This document shows positions 9,907-18,630 of a stretch of 39,129 bases of DNA, in pieces. Source of the stretch: DATLFA01 sp039934635 (GTDB lineage: Bacteria > Actinomycetota > Acidimicrobiia > Acidimicrobiales > WLNW01). Below the pieces are notes generated by a model that saw only the letters and a program-made list of their open reading frames with translations, was not told the DNA's origin and did not search any database. The stretch spans positions 1 to 39,129 of the forward strand of contig JBDTLT010000025.1 in the NCBI GenBank assembly GCA_039934635.1, in the 5' to 3' direction. Both the position numbers and the translations under genes were made by a program. Within the stretch, counting starts at the first letter, position 1. The number at the start of each line of letters is the position of its first letter.

Positions 9907-10135
9907 GACCTTCGGCCGCGCCGCCCGGTGCCCCGCGACGGCGGTCGACCAACTCCCATCCGTTGGGGGGCGTCATCCTCGCCGCGTGGCGAGGGCAGAG
10001 ATCGTGATTGGCCGGATGCGCATCAGGATGCAGGTCTTCGAGCCAAACCGTTCTCGATGCGTAGTCGTACGACAACGTGGTCGCCGAAGGGGAACTGCAC
10101 CCCGGTCGGGCGCATGAACGGTGCACGCAGCGCAC
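9881..10135 (-). CDS. DUF3499 family protein
   Basis: An 84-residue protein with CARPGCSSPSATTLSYDYA, a WLEDL segment, LCPRHAARMTPPNGWE and VDRR, matching the actinobacterial DUF3499 family. Paired cysteines (C3, C8, C13) and a CPRH element suggest metal binding. The function is unknown. In other actinobacteria the gene is a stable neighbour of manB, a metallopeptidase, DUF5719 and a large GT2 protein, and manB, DUF5719 and the GT2 protein are all present here. A longer frame runs to 10243, but GTG 10135 gives the MRC opening usual in this family. It is divergent from ftsH across 77 bases. Confidence 0.8.
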   Translation of the reverse strand: MRCVHRSCARPGCSSPSATTLSYDYASRTVWLEDLHPDAHPANHDLCPRHAARMTPPNGWELVDRRRGAPGGAAEGHGRVQRVG

Positions 10136-10200
10136 CGTAGCGGGGGCGAAGAGTGATGCCGCGGATCGGCAGTCGCGAGCCAGACCGGGCAAAGGGGCCG

Positions 10201-10206
10201 TACGAT
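10201..10206 (+). promoter_or_regulatory. Putative -10 box for leaderless ftsH mRNA
   Basis: TACGAT is followed by six bases (ACGTGC) and then ATG 10213. No Shine-Dalgarno element lies at a normal distance, since the AAAGGGG at 10191-10197 is about 15 bases away. This fits transcription starting at the A of the start codon. Confidence 0.5.
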
Positions 10207-10212
10207 ACGTGC

Positions 10213-12249
10213 ATGGCAGTTCCGCCTCCGCCGCCACCTCCACCGCAGCCGCCCCGAGGCGACGCTCGCGCGCCTCGCGCCGGGCGTGACCGCTACCCCC
10301 GTTGGCTCTGGTGGCTCCTTGCCGGTGCAGTGATTGCGATCTTCGTCGCTTCGCTGGCCGCGCCGAGCGAAAACCGCGACAAGATCGACTACGGGGCCAT
10401 GCTGGCCCAGGCCAACGACGGCAAGGTCGACAAGGTCAAAGTCGACAACACGAACGGTCGCATCACCGGTCAGTTGACCGACGGCACCAAGTTCTCCACC
10501 ACCGGTCCGATTCCGCTGCCCGACGACGACAGCGCGCTGCTGCTCGCCAAGGTGAGCAAGCTCGAGTTCTCCACGCCGCAGGCCAACATCTTCTGGACGT
10601 TGGTTCCCTACCTGTTGCCGATCGTGTTGCTCATCGGTTTCTTCGTCTGGATGCAACGGCGCGCCCAAGGCCAAGTGGGCAACATCATGTCCATCGGTCG
10701 GTCGAAGGCAAAGGCGTACAACACCGAACGCCCCAAGACGACCTTTGCCGATGTCGCCGGCTACAGCGGCGTCAAACAAGAGGTGCGCGAGGTCGTCGAC
10801 TTCTTGCGCTTCCCCGACCGCTTTTCCCAGATCGGCGCGCGTACACCCAAGGGCGTGTTGCTCGTCGGCCCTCCGGGCACCGGCAAGACCCTCATCGCCC
10901 GCGCCGTCGCCGGCGAAGCCGGCGTGCCGTTCCTCTCGGTCACCGGCTCCGACTTCATGGAGATGTTCGTCGGCGTCGGCGCATCCCGAGTGCGCGACCT
11001 CTTCGACACCGCCCGCAAGCTCGGTCGGGCGATCATCTTCGTCGATGAGATCGACTCCATCGGACGCAAGCGCGGTGCCGGCCTCGGTGGCGGTCACGAC
11101 GAACGCGAGCAGACCCTCAACCAGATGCTCTCCGAGATGGACGGCTTCGAGGCCACCGAAGGCATCGTGATGATGGCGGCCACCAACCGGCCCGACATCC
11201 TCGACCCCGCGTTGTTGCGCCCCGGCCGCTTCGATCGCCAAGTGGTCGTCCCGTTGCCCGAACTCGATGATCGCATCGAGATCCTCAAGGTGCACACCAA
11301 GGGCAAGCGCATTGCGCCCGATGTCGACGTCACCATCGTCGCTCGCGGTACGCCCGGCATGTCGGGCGCCGACCTTTCCAACCTCGTCAACGAGGCTGCG
11401 TTGTTCGCCGTACGCGCCGGCGACGACCAGGTGCGCATGCGCCACTTCGACGAGGCCCGTGACCGCGTGATGATGGGTCAGCGACGCGAATCGCTGGTGC
11501 TGTCCGAGCGCGAAAAGCAGCTGACCGCGTACCACGAGGCCGGCCACGCGGTGACCGCCACCGTCTTGCCGACCGCGGACCCGATCCACAAGGTGACGAT
11601 CCTGCCCATCGGCATGGCGCTCGGCGTCACCCAGCAGTTGCCCGCCGAAGAGCGCCACAGCTACGACCAGATCTACCTCGAAGAACGCCTCATCGTCTTC
11701 ATGGGCGGACGCATGGCCGAAGAGCTCGTCTTCGGTGTCGTGTCGACCGGCGCCAACAACGATCTGGTCTCGGCCACCGAGCTCGCCCGCAAGATGGTGC
11801 GCGAGTGGGGAATGTCCGATCGCATCGGGCCTATGGCATGGGGCTCCCAGGGCATGGTGTTCCTCGGCGAAGACCTGATGCACACGCGTGACTACTCCGA
11901 CGAAACCGCGCGGGTCATCGACGAAGAGGTCGAAAAAGTCTTGCGCGGCATGGAAACTCGCTGCCGCGAACTCTTGGTCGAGCACCGCAACGCGCTCGAC
12001 CTCGTCGCCCGCGCGCTGCTCGAACACGAGACCATCGACGGCGCCGAAGTCAGCCGGCTGATCGCCATCGGCGACGGCACCGGGGCTGTGAACTCGGGCA
12101 CGCTCCCCCTGGCGACGAGCCCGCCCAATCGGCCGCTGTCGAACCTTCCCGCACCTCCGCCGCTGCCGCCGGTGCCGCTGCCGCCGAACCCGACGACCGA
12201 GCCCGCCCCGGGCCGGCCGCTGCGCTTCGACGATCCCCTTCCGGGGTAG
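10213..12249 (+). CDS. ftsH: ATP-dependent zinc metalloprotease FtsH
   Basis: A 678-residue membrane-anchored AAA+ protease that degrades misfolded membrane proteins and selected soluble targets. Transmembrane helices lie at about 31-50 and 126-147, flanking a short outer domain. Walker A GPPGTGKT is at 219-226, Walker B IIFVDEID at 274-281, the second region of homology contains LLRPGRFDRQV near 334-344, and the zinc motif HEAGH is at 441-445 with Asp517 as likely third ligand. The frame is open 20 codons further upstream (10153), but ATG 10213 is favoured by the TACGAT box six bases before it. Both ends are unusually proline-rich: eight consecutive prolines from residue 4, and a C-terminal tail of about 45 residues. 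A thioredoxin-like gene follows after 12 bases. Confidence 0.96.
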   Translation: MAVPPPPPPPPQPPRGDARAPRAGRDRYPRWLWWLLAGAVIAIFVASLAAPSENRDKIDYGAMLAQANDGKVDKVKVDNTNGRITGQLTDGTKFSTTGPIPLPDDDSALLLAKVSKLEFSTPQANIFWTLVPYLLPIVLLIGFFVWMQRRAQGQVGNIMSIGRSKAKAYNTERPKTTFADVAGYSGVKQEVREVVDFLRFPDRFSQIGARTPKGVLLVGPPGTGKTLIARAVAGEAGVPFLSVTGSDFMEMFVGVGASRVRDLFDTARKLGRAIIFVDEIDSIGRKRGAGLGGGHDEREQTLNQMLSEMDGFEATEGIVMMAATNRPDILDPALLRPGRFDRQVVVPLPELDDRIEILKVHTKGKRIAPDVDVTIVARGTPGMSGADLSNLVNEAALFAVRAGDDQVRMRHFDEARDRVMMGQRRESLVLSEREKQLTAYHEAGHAVTATVLPTADPIHKVTILPIGMALGVTQQLPAEERHSYDQIYLEERLIVFMGGRMAEELVFGVVSTGANNDLVSATELARKMVREWGMSDRIGPMAWGSQGMVFLGEDLMHTRDYSDETARVIDEEVEKVLRGMETRCRELLVEHRNALDLVARALLEHETIDGAEVSRLIAIGDGTGAVNSGTLPLATSPPNRPLSNLPAPPPLPPVPLPPNPTTEPAPGRPLRFDDPLPG

Positions 12250-12261
12250 TTCGCTCGTTCG

Positions 12262-12678
12262 ATGTTGCGCATCGTCATCGTCGCTGCCGTCGTCGCGGTG
12301 GCCTTCGCCGTGGCATTCCTGGCGCAGCGCCGCGCGCCGCAGGCACCGACGCGCACGGGCCACGGCGTGCCCGAACAACTCGATCGCGCCGACTTCGTCA
12401 ACCCTGCTGCAGCGTGGTTGGTCGCAGTGTTCACCTCGGCCACCTGTGAGGTGTGCGCCGACACATGGCAGAAGGCCATTGTGCTCGAGTCGGCCGACGT
12501 TGCCGTGCAACAGATCGAGTACCAACGCGACCGCCGCTTGCACGATCGGTACGCGATCGAGGCCGTGCCCCTCGTACTCGTGGTCGACGACCGCGGTGTC
12601 GTGCGCAACTCGTTCGTCGGGCCCGTGTCGGCCACCCATCTCTGGGCCGCCGTCGCCGAAGCCCGCGAATCGAACTGA
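12262..12678 (+). CDS. Membrane-anchored thioredoxin-like protein
   Basis: A 138-residue protein with one N-terminal membrane helix (about 3-21) and a thioredoxin-like domain facing outside. It has a CxxC active site in ATCEVCADTW (C62, C65) and a cis-proline region in VPLVLVVDDRG. The CEVC dipeptide differs from the CGPC of thioredoxin, so its redox potential and partners may differ. It is probably involved in thiol-disulfide exchange on exported or membrane proteins. It starts 12 bases after ftsH on the same strand and is likely in its operon, which would link redox control to membrane-protein quality control. Confidence 0.75.
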   Translation: MLRIVIVAAVVAVAFAVAFLAQRRAPQAPTRTGHGVPEQLDRADFVNPAAAWLVAVFTSATCEVCADTWQKAIVLESADVAVQQIEYQRDRRLHDRYAIEAVPLVLVVDDRGVVRNSFVGPVSATHLWAAVAEARESN

Positions 12679-12691
12679 GCGCCGCGCCTCG

Positions 12692-14197
12692 CTATTCGCC
12701 GAGTTCGAACGTGATTGCTTTCGGGATCTGCGCCGTCGCGCGTTCGGGAATGCCCATTGCCGCGGCACGGGCGTTGCCGGCGGCGTTTTCGCGCTCGGCG
12801 ACAACGGGTGCCGACGCCGTGATGATCACCGCGAAGTTGCCGGTGCCGAGCGCGGCGAACGGCAACGACTTGCGCTCACCCGGCTGTAACTCGAACTCGG
12901 TACCGGGCGGCGCGGGTTTGCGCTCACCGTTGATGATCACTTCGAAGCTGACGGCGGCGATCGCGCGGGCATTCGGATTGAAGACGATCAACTCGCCGGG
13001 GTCCGCCTCGGTGACCACGCCGTCGATCACGACCATCGGCGCGGCGAACGCCGAACCGGTCGTAGAGCTGGCGCCTGCGCCCGGTTGGCCGGGCGCGACA
13101 GTGACCAACCGTTCGACCACGACCGCGGGCCCGAGTGATCGCACGATGACGGAATAGCCGGTGACACCCGCTTCGCTCAAGCGCTTTTCGGTGTGCAGAT
13201 CGAGGGTGACGAAACGCCCGGGCCCGACCTGGAGGTCGAAGGGCTCGATGACCAACTGGCGGTTGTCGGGACGCACCTCGACAACGACCTCGGCCCGTTC
13301 CTCGCTCGGGTTGTACACGACGAGGCGCTCTTGCCGCGGCGCCCCGATGCGCCCCGACGGGAAGAACCACGTGGGGGCGGCGGCGGGTACACCGGCGGTC
13401 AGCACCAGATCGCGCCGGGCGCTTTTGTCGTCGAAGGCCTCGATGCGATCGACCACGACGCGGCCCGCTCTCGCGCGCACGGCGGCGGCCACCTGATCGG
13501 CGACCGGTACGACGGCCGTGAGATCGACGACCTCGACCGCGCCCGGCCCGACGACCATCGATTCGATCGACGCCACACCCGTGCTTGCCGCGTCGGTCGC
13601 GAAGTCGATGTTGACCACCGCATTGTCAGCAAAGGGGTTGTACAACACCAGCACCGCGCGAGCGGTCGGGTTCTTCTCGGTCGCGGTCGCCGAGAGCGGA
13701 ACGAACCACTCCGCGCTGGCCGTCGCCGCACACGGCGCCCGATCGAAGCCGGTTGGTCCGGCGATCGAATGCTCGACCACGACACCGCCGCCCGACAATT
13801 CGACCGTCGCGCTCGCGTACGCGGAACTCGGTACCAAGTCGGCCAGTCGCAACTCGCTGCGCGCGTAGGGCGGCAACGTCACGCGACGCGTCCCGGTCGG
13901 ACCGTGATTCGCCGGCGCGACGCGCGCACCGACTGCGTTCACCGACGCGACGCGCTCGACGTCGGTGGTGTTGATCAACAACACGTGGTGATCCGCGAAA
14001 CCATTGTCGGTTGCCGTGCCCCCGGCGCAGAACCAGACGTCGCTGTGCGCCGCGGCGGACGAGAAGCTCGACGGCGCGGTCGCCGCCACCGACGACGCGG
14101 CATCGGTCGTGACGCGGCGTGGATCGGGATCGAACAGCAACACGACGAGAAGAACCGCCACGATCACTGCGATGGCAGGAGCGCGTGCCGTCTTCAT
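12692..14197 (-). CDS. DUF5719 family secreted/membrane-anchored protein
   Basis: A 501-residue protein with an N-terminal signal anchor (about 7-21) followed by an all-outside region made of repeated beta-rich units, each with a hydrophobic LVLYNP- or LIVFNP-type strand and a VVVER/VVVDR-type strand. This matches DUF5719, an actinobacterial family of unknown function that commonly sits beside a large GT2/multi-membrane protein and near DUF3499 and manB. Its ATG 14197 overlaps the stop of the upstream 1073-residue GT2 protein by ATGA, so the two are coupled and probably act together in envelope glycan assembly at the outer face of the membrane. No enzyme motif is visible. Confidence 0.8.
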   Translation of the reverse strand: MKTARAPAIAVIVAVLLVVLLFDPDPRRVTTDAASSVAATAPSSFSSAAAHSDVWFCAGGTATDNGFADHHVLLINTTDVERVASVNAVGARVAPANHGPTGTRRVTLPPYARSELRLADLVPSSAYASATVELSGGGVVVEHSIAGPTGFDRAPCAATASAEWFVPLSATATEKNPTARAVLVLYNPFADNAVVNIDFATDAASTGVASIESMVVGPGAVEVVDLTAVVPVADQVAAAVRARAGRVVVDRIEAFDDKSARRDLVLTAGVPAAAPTWFFPSGRIGAPRQERLVVYNPSEERAEVVVEVRPDNRQLVIEPFDLQVGPGRFVTLDLHTEKRLSEAGVTGYSVIVRSLGPAVVVERLVTVAPGQPGAGASSTTGSAFAAPMVVIDGVVTEADPGELIVFNPNARAIAAVSFEVIINGERKPAPPGTEFELQPGERKSLPFAALGTGNFAVIITASAPVVAERENAAGNARAAAMGIPERATAQIPKAITFELGE

Positions 14198-17100
14198 GTC
14201 CGCTCACGATCGGGTTTGTCGTCGAAGCGCGCCGACGACTCGCGACGACGCAGCCGATCGCGCCACAGCAACGTCACCGCGACGACGGCTACCCACAGAC
14301 CGAGTTGCAACAGCAATGCTTCGTGACGAGATCCGGGTGTTCGATAGCGCAGCGTCGCCGTGCCTTGTGTGGATGGAAAGGCCATCGCGTAACCGAACGC
14401 GGAGCGTGGCGCGACGACTTCACCATCGATGTCGAATTGCCACCGTTCGGAAAATGGCGTGGCGACAAAGATCTCACTGTTCGCCGGCACCGGTCCTTGC
14501 CAGCTCGCGGGGCCCAGCCGATCGGTCAACACCGGGCTGCCCGTGACGTCGTCCTGCGCGTTCGCATCGGCACCGGGGCCGAGGGCGGCGCGTGCGGGGA
14601 ACCACGACTTGTTGACGTACATGTGCACCGCGTCGTTGACCTGTTCGATGCGTTCCATGTCGAGTTGGCCGTCGAGCGCGCGCAGCAGTTCGGGGGGCGC
14701 CGGCCGGCGTCCACCGGCGCGTCGCCCGACGGGTGAGGTCTCTTCCGCGATGACGAGGTATCGAATACCCAGGGGCGCCAATGAGCGCCCGAGTCGCACG
14801 GTCTCGCCGGCCACCGCGCCGCGAAGGAGGTCGGCCGTGCGCAGCGCGACCGGCGAGAGCGGCGGCGCCCAGCGATCGGTGAATTGCGGGCTGCGGCCGT
14901 CGGTGAGCGCGAGAACGAGATCGCCGTCGGCGGAGACTCCGTCGGTGGGGTCGGCGTCGAAGGTCGCTCCCGACAGCGGCATCACGTCACGGTTGCCCAT
15001 CCACGCAACGCGCATCGGCCCGTCTCGTGTCGCCGCCGCGTCGACGAACGCCAAGGTCGACGTCAACCCCTGACGCGGCATTCCCCATCGTCCGTCGACC
15101 GCGGCTCGACCGACCGGCACGACGCTGAGCACGAGCGCCGCGGCCGTGACGAACGGAACGAGCTGTCGCCAGCCGAGGCTGTAGGACCGCAGATCTTCCT
15201 CGAAAGCCAGCACCGCACCCGCAGCGCCGATCGCCAGACCGAATGCCGCGACGCTGAGCAAAACGCCCGCGTGGGGCAGCGCTGCCGGCAACCAACCGCG
15301 CTCGCCCGCCCACTGCACCAGCCATGCGGTCAGCGAGACGAACCACGCCCGCACCACCCAGCTGTAGCGCCAGCCCTGCGCCACCACGAGCGCCAACAAA
15401 GCCGGCACGAGATACGCGAAACCGAGCAGGCCGGGGCGGAACGGGCCGACCGACAGACGCAGCAACGACGCGAACGAGTGGGGACCTCCGGCCGCGGTGC
15501 CGGGGCCCGCGAAAGGCGCCCATGTGCGCGGCGAACGCAACAACGAATCCGTCCACGGCAAATGCATGACCGCGGCAACGACGACTGCGGCGATCGCGAC
15601 CGAGGCCATCGCAACGAGACCGCGCTCATCGCCCGCGAAAAGCGAGCCGAGTATGAGGCCCACCGCGACAACGCCGACGACGATCGCGATGAATGGCACG
15701 AATGCCGCGACGACGGCGATCAGTACGCCGAGCGAGAGCACGCGAAACGAGAACGGGCGATACGCATGTTGATCGCCAAAAGGCGCGGTACCGAGCGAAC
15801 GCGCGAGCGAGCGGAAGATCCACGGCACCGACGCGTAGACGATGAGCGCGGTCAGCGAGCCCGACGCGAAGGAGTCATACGCGACCGGAGTGGCGGCGTA
15901 GAACAGCGCGGCCACGAACGACGCCCGCGGCGAGCCGAACGTCCGTGCCGCACGCCACGCGCCCGCCGGCCCGATCACGAACGGCAGCAAGGCCAGCAAC
16001 TTGCGGACCAACGCGAGGTGCCCGAGCGAAAGCATGCCGAGCAACCCGAGGAATGCCTGCCCCGTAGGCGCCGGCGTCTCGACGCCACCGCCGACATCGT
16101 GCCAGCCACTCCACCACTCGCGCAGCAGTTGGCGCGCGCTTCCCGTCAGAGGCTGCAATTCGCCGATGGCCGGTATGGGCCGCGTGAGAAGGTGGCGCGA
16201 GCCGAACGCGAGCACGAGAGCCATGAGCGCGCCAATCGCCACTCTGTTACGCGCTGCCGGCGTGCGCAGGTTGGCCGCCATGTCACGGCCGGCGCGTGAG
16301 ACCGCGAGGAACCGATCTTCGCTACGGCCGTGACCGCGCACGAATGAACGGACACGCGCGCTGCCCGTGATCTGCATGTCCCGCAGTTCGCCATCGTCGA
16401 CTTCGCGAAATTCGGCGACAGCCCGCCGCTTTGCCTGGATCTCGCCGACGCGGCGGAGGTTCCACACCCACGCGCTGACGACATCGCGCGCGTGGGAGAA
16501 GCGTCCGGTCAGGATGCAAACCAGCATCTCTCCCACCGACAACAACACGGCCAGCGGGGCGACGCGCAACAGAGTGCGTCCTCGATAACCGGAGAGGATC
16601 GTGCGCAACGAATGGCGCAGCGCCAACGCGTGTTCCTCGTCGGCGAACTTGGCGGCGTTACGAGGGTCGTCCGAGCCGGTGCGCGCGGCGCGCCGTTCGA
16701 GATGGCGACCCACCGCGAGGGGCACGACCATGACTCGCGCTCCGGCGAGTTGCGCCCGCCAGCACAGGTCGACGTCGTCCCCGCGGAACGTGATGCCGGG
16801 ATCGAAGCCACCGATCGAGCGGAACAGATCGCCTCTTGCGAGGATGCACGCCGTCGGTACCACGAACACGTCGTTGACCGCGTCGTGCTGCTCTTGATCG
16901 AGTTCGCCCTCTTCGGCCACGGGCTGCGGGAAGGCGAAACGGTCGACGCTGAATCCGACGTGCTGCAGACGCGAGGGATCGTCCCACTCGACCAGCTTGG
17001 GCCCGACGAGCCCTCCGTTCGACTGCAGCAACTCCTCGACGAGACGGCTCACCGCGTCGGGCGACAAGGCGACGTCGTCGTGGCACAACAGCAGCAGGGG

Positions 17101-17415
17101 CGCCCGCACCGAGTCGTCGAGGACCGCACCCACCGATGCACCAAAGCCGCCGGGGTCCTCCTCGAGGCGCCGCACATCGGCCGCGGCGAAATGACGGCGC
17201 ACCAATGGCCCGAGCGGTTTGGCGCTCGCCCCGTCGACCACCAACACACTCAAGCGGGGATAATCCTGCGCGGCCAGCGACTGCAGGACCTCGACGAACC
17301 ACGGGCCAGGGTCGTGGGCGATGACCACCGCCTGGACGGCCGGCTGGTTTGGCCCCGCGTCCGGCGCGCTCGGTTCGAGCACCTGGTCGACAGGCACCTG
17401 GTCGACAGGTTCCAC
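14194..17415 (-). CDS. GT2 glycosyltransferase fused to a large multi-membrane domain
   Basis: A 1073-residue protein. Residues about 26-290 are a family 2 GT-A transferase: AVVIAHD, VVDGAS near 59-64, the DxD-like HDD at 112-114, and RGDDVDLCWR at 211-220, as in rhamnosyl/galactofuranosyl-type transferases. Beyond about 385 come many membrane helices up to about 750, then an extracytoplasmic domain (about 770-1030) and a last helix near 1035-1055. This architecture is known from actinobacterial proteins next to DUF5719. A lipid-linked sugar made by the GT2 part may be used by the membrane part, but this is inference. The start is GTG 17415 with a weak ribosome site. Codons 4-12 include a 15-bp tandem duplication encoding VDQVPVDQV. 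Confidence 0.8.
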   Translation of the reverse strand: MEPVDQVPVDQVLEPSAPDAGPNQPAVQAVVIAHDPGPWFVEVLQSLAAQDYPRLSVLVVDGASAKPLGPLVRRHFAAADVRRLEEDPGGFGASVGAVLDDSVRAPLLLLCHDDVALSPDAVSRLVEELLQSNGGLVGPKLVEWDDPSRLQHVGFSVDRFAFPQPVAEEGELDQEQHDAVNDVFVVPTACILARGDLFRSIGGFDPGITFRGDDVDLCWRAQLAGARVMVVPLAVGRHLERRAARTGSDDPRNAAKFADEEHALALRHSLRTILSGYRGRTLLRVAPLAVLLSVGEMLVCILTGRFSHARDVVSAWVWNLRRVGEIQAKRRAVAEFREVDDGELRDMQITGSARVRSFVRGHGRSEDRFLAVSRAGRDMAANLRTPAARNRVAIGALMALVLAFGSRHLLTRPIPAIGELQPLTGSARQLLREWWSGWHDVGGGVETPAPTGQAFLGLLGMLSLGHLALVRKLLALLPFVIGPAGAWRAARTFGSPRASFVAALFYAATPVAYDSFASGSLTALIVYASVPWIFRSLARSLGTAPFGDQHAYRPFSFRVLSLGVLIAVVAAFVPFIAIVVGVVAVGLILGSLFAGDERGLVAMASVAIAAVVVAAVMHLPWTDSLLRSPRTWAPFAGPGTAAGGPHSFASLLRLSVGPFRPGLLGFAYLVPALLALVVAQGWRYSWVVRAWFVSLTAWLVQWAGERGWLPAALPHAGVLLSVAAFGLAIGAAGAVLAFEEDLRSYSLGWRQLVPFVTAAALVLSVVPVGRAAVDGRWGMPRQGLTSTLAFVDAAATRDGPMRVAWMGNRDVMPLSGATFDADPTDGVSADGDLVLALTDGRSPQFTDRWAPPLSPVALRTADLLRGAVAGETVRLGRSLAPLGIRYLVIAEETSPVGRRAGGRRPAPPELLRALDGQLDMERIEQVNDAVHMYVNKSWFPARAALGPGADANAQDDVTGSPVLTDRLGPASWQGPVPANSEIFVATPFSERWQFDIDGEVVAPRSAFGYAMAFPSTQGTATLRYRTPGSRHEALLLQLGLWVAVVAVTLLWRDRLRRRESSARFDDKPDRERT
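17380..17409. repeat. Two perfect 15-bp tandem repeats in a coding start
   Basis: The unit CACCTGGTCGACAGG occurs twice in a row (17380-17394 and 17395-17409). On the minus strand it encodes part of VDQVPVDQV near the N-terminus of the large GT2 protein. The in-frame length suggests a simple slippage duplication in a tolerant region. Confidence 0.85.
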
Positions 17416-17496
17416 GAGGGCACGAGCCTATCGGCCATCGGGGCCCCCTCTAGAGCAGGGTGGTCACCGTCGGGCCGATTACCCTCTGGGCGCGAG

Positions 17497-18630
17497 ATGC
17501 CTGCTCACCCCCCCGGTAACCCGCTGCGCCTGGCGATCGACGCCACCCCGCTGCTCGGCGCGCGCACCGGCGTCGGCCGCTTCGCCGCCCGGCTCGTCGA
17601 AGGATTGGCCACCGACGCATCGATCGCCGTGACGGCCTACGCCGTGACCTGGCGGGGCCGGGGCGAACTCGCCACCTTGGTGCCCCCGTCGGTGCGCCAC
17701 CTCGACCGGCCCATGCCGGCGCGGCCGTTGCACCACCTGTGGCGGCGCGGGTTCGGCCCCGGGCTCGAGTGGTGGACAGGCCCCGTCGACGTCGTGCACG
17801 GAACCAACTACGTCGTGCCCCCGGCGCGGCGGGCCAAGCGATTGGTGTCGGTCCACGACCTTACGGCCGTCCACTTCCCCGAGATGTGCACGGCGCACAC
17901 CCGCACCTTTCCCGCGCTGATCGCCCGCGCCATCGCAGAGGGTGCCTGGGTCCACACCGACGCCGATTTTGTCCGCGACGAGGTGATCGAACACTTCGGC
18001 GCCTCGCCCGAACGCGTCGTGACCGTGCCCCTTGGTTTCGATGCGATACCCGAAGCCGATGCATCAGAGGGACGCCGGCTCGCCGGCGGTGACCGGTACA
18101 TCGCGTCGGTGGGCACCATCGAACCGCGCAAGGGCTACCCGGGGCTCGTGCGAGCATTCGATCGACTGGCCGCGCACGACGCGTCAGTGCGCCTCGTCGT
18201 CGTCGGTGCCGACGGCTGGGGTGTCGACGAGTTCCGCCGCGCGATCGACGGGGCGGCGCACCGCGACCGCATCGTGCACCTCGACTCGATCGACGATCGC
18301 CGACGCGCGGCCGTCATTCGAGGTGCGACGGTGCTCGCATACCCGTCGATCTACGAGGGGTTCGGCTTTCCCCCGCTCGAAGCGATGAGTGCCGACATCC
18401 CCGTCGTTGCCGCGGCAGCGGGTGCAGTGCCCGAGGTGGTGGGCGATGCGGCCATCGTCGTGCCCGTCGGAGAAGATGGCGCACTGGCCGACGCGCTCGA
18501 GCGGGCGATCTACGATCCCGCTGTGCGCGAAGACCTCATCTCGCGAGGACGCTCGCGAATCAACAACTACTCATGGGCCGACATGACCCGCGGAATGATC
18601 GACTTGTATCACCGGATGGCGACAGCGTGA
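17497..18630 (+). CDS. GT4-family glycosyltransferase
   Basis: A 377-residue GT-B retaining glycosyltransferase (family 1/4 type). The N-terminal half has AIDATPLLGARTGVGRF and a VHDLTAVHFPE motif. The C-terminal half has VGTIEPRKGYPGLVRAF and the EX7E region EGFGFPPLEAMSADIPVVAA. Such enzymes usually use GDP-mannose or a GDP-deoxysugar in polysaccharide assembly. The frame continues far upstream, but that part is antisense to the GT2 gene; ATG 17497 opens the real domain. It is divergent from the GT2 gene across 81 bases, with a possible TACCCT -10 box at 17480-17485. The stop overlaps the rmd start by GTGA, so a GDP-D-rhamnose (or mannose) donor is plausible. Confidence 0.88.
   Translation: MPAHPPGNPLRLAIDATPLLGARTGVGRFAARLVEGLATDASIAVTAYAVTWRGRGELATLVPPSVRHLDRPMPARPLHHLWRRGFGPGLEWWTGPVDVVHGTNYVVPPARRAKRLVSVHDLTAVHFPEMCTAHTRTFPALIARAIAEGAWVHTDADFVRDEVIEHFGASPERVVTVPLGFDAIPEADASEGRRLAGGDRYIASVGTIEPRKGYPGLVRAFDRLAAHDASVRLVVVGADGWGVDEFRRAIDGAAHRDRIVHLDSIDDRRRAAVIRGATVLAYPSIYEGFGFPPLEAMSADIPVVAAAAGAVPEVVGDAAIVVPVGEDGALADALERAIYDPAVREDLISRGRSRINNYSWADMTRGMIDLYHRMATA

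Noticed and set aside
9973..12804. Minus-strand open frame of 943 codons opposite ftsH
   Set aside because: It is fully antisense to the clear FtsH coding region, has acidic/histidine-rich low-order composition typical of a GC-rich shadow frame, and shows no family motif.
16492..17496. Upstream extension of the GT4 gene (335 codons)
   Set aside because: It lies antisense to the GT2 gene; glycosyltransferase homology begins at ATG 17497.
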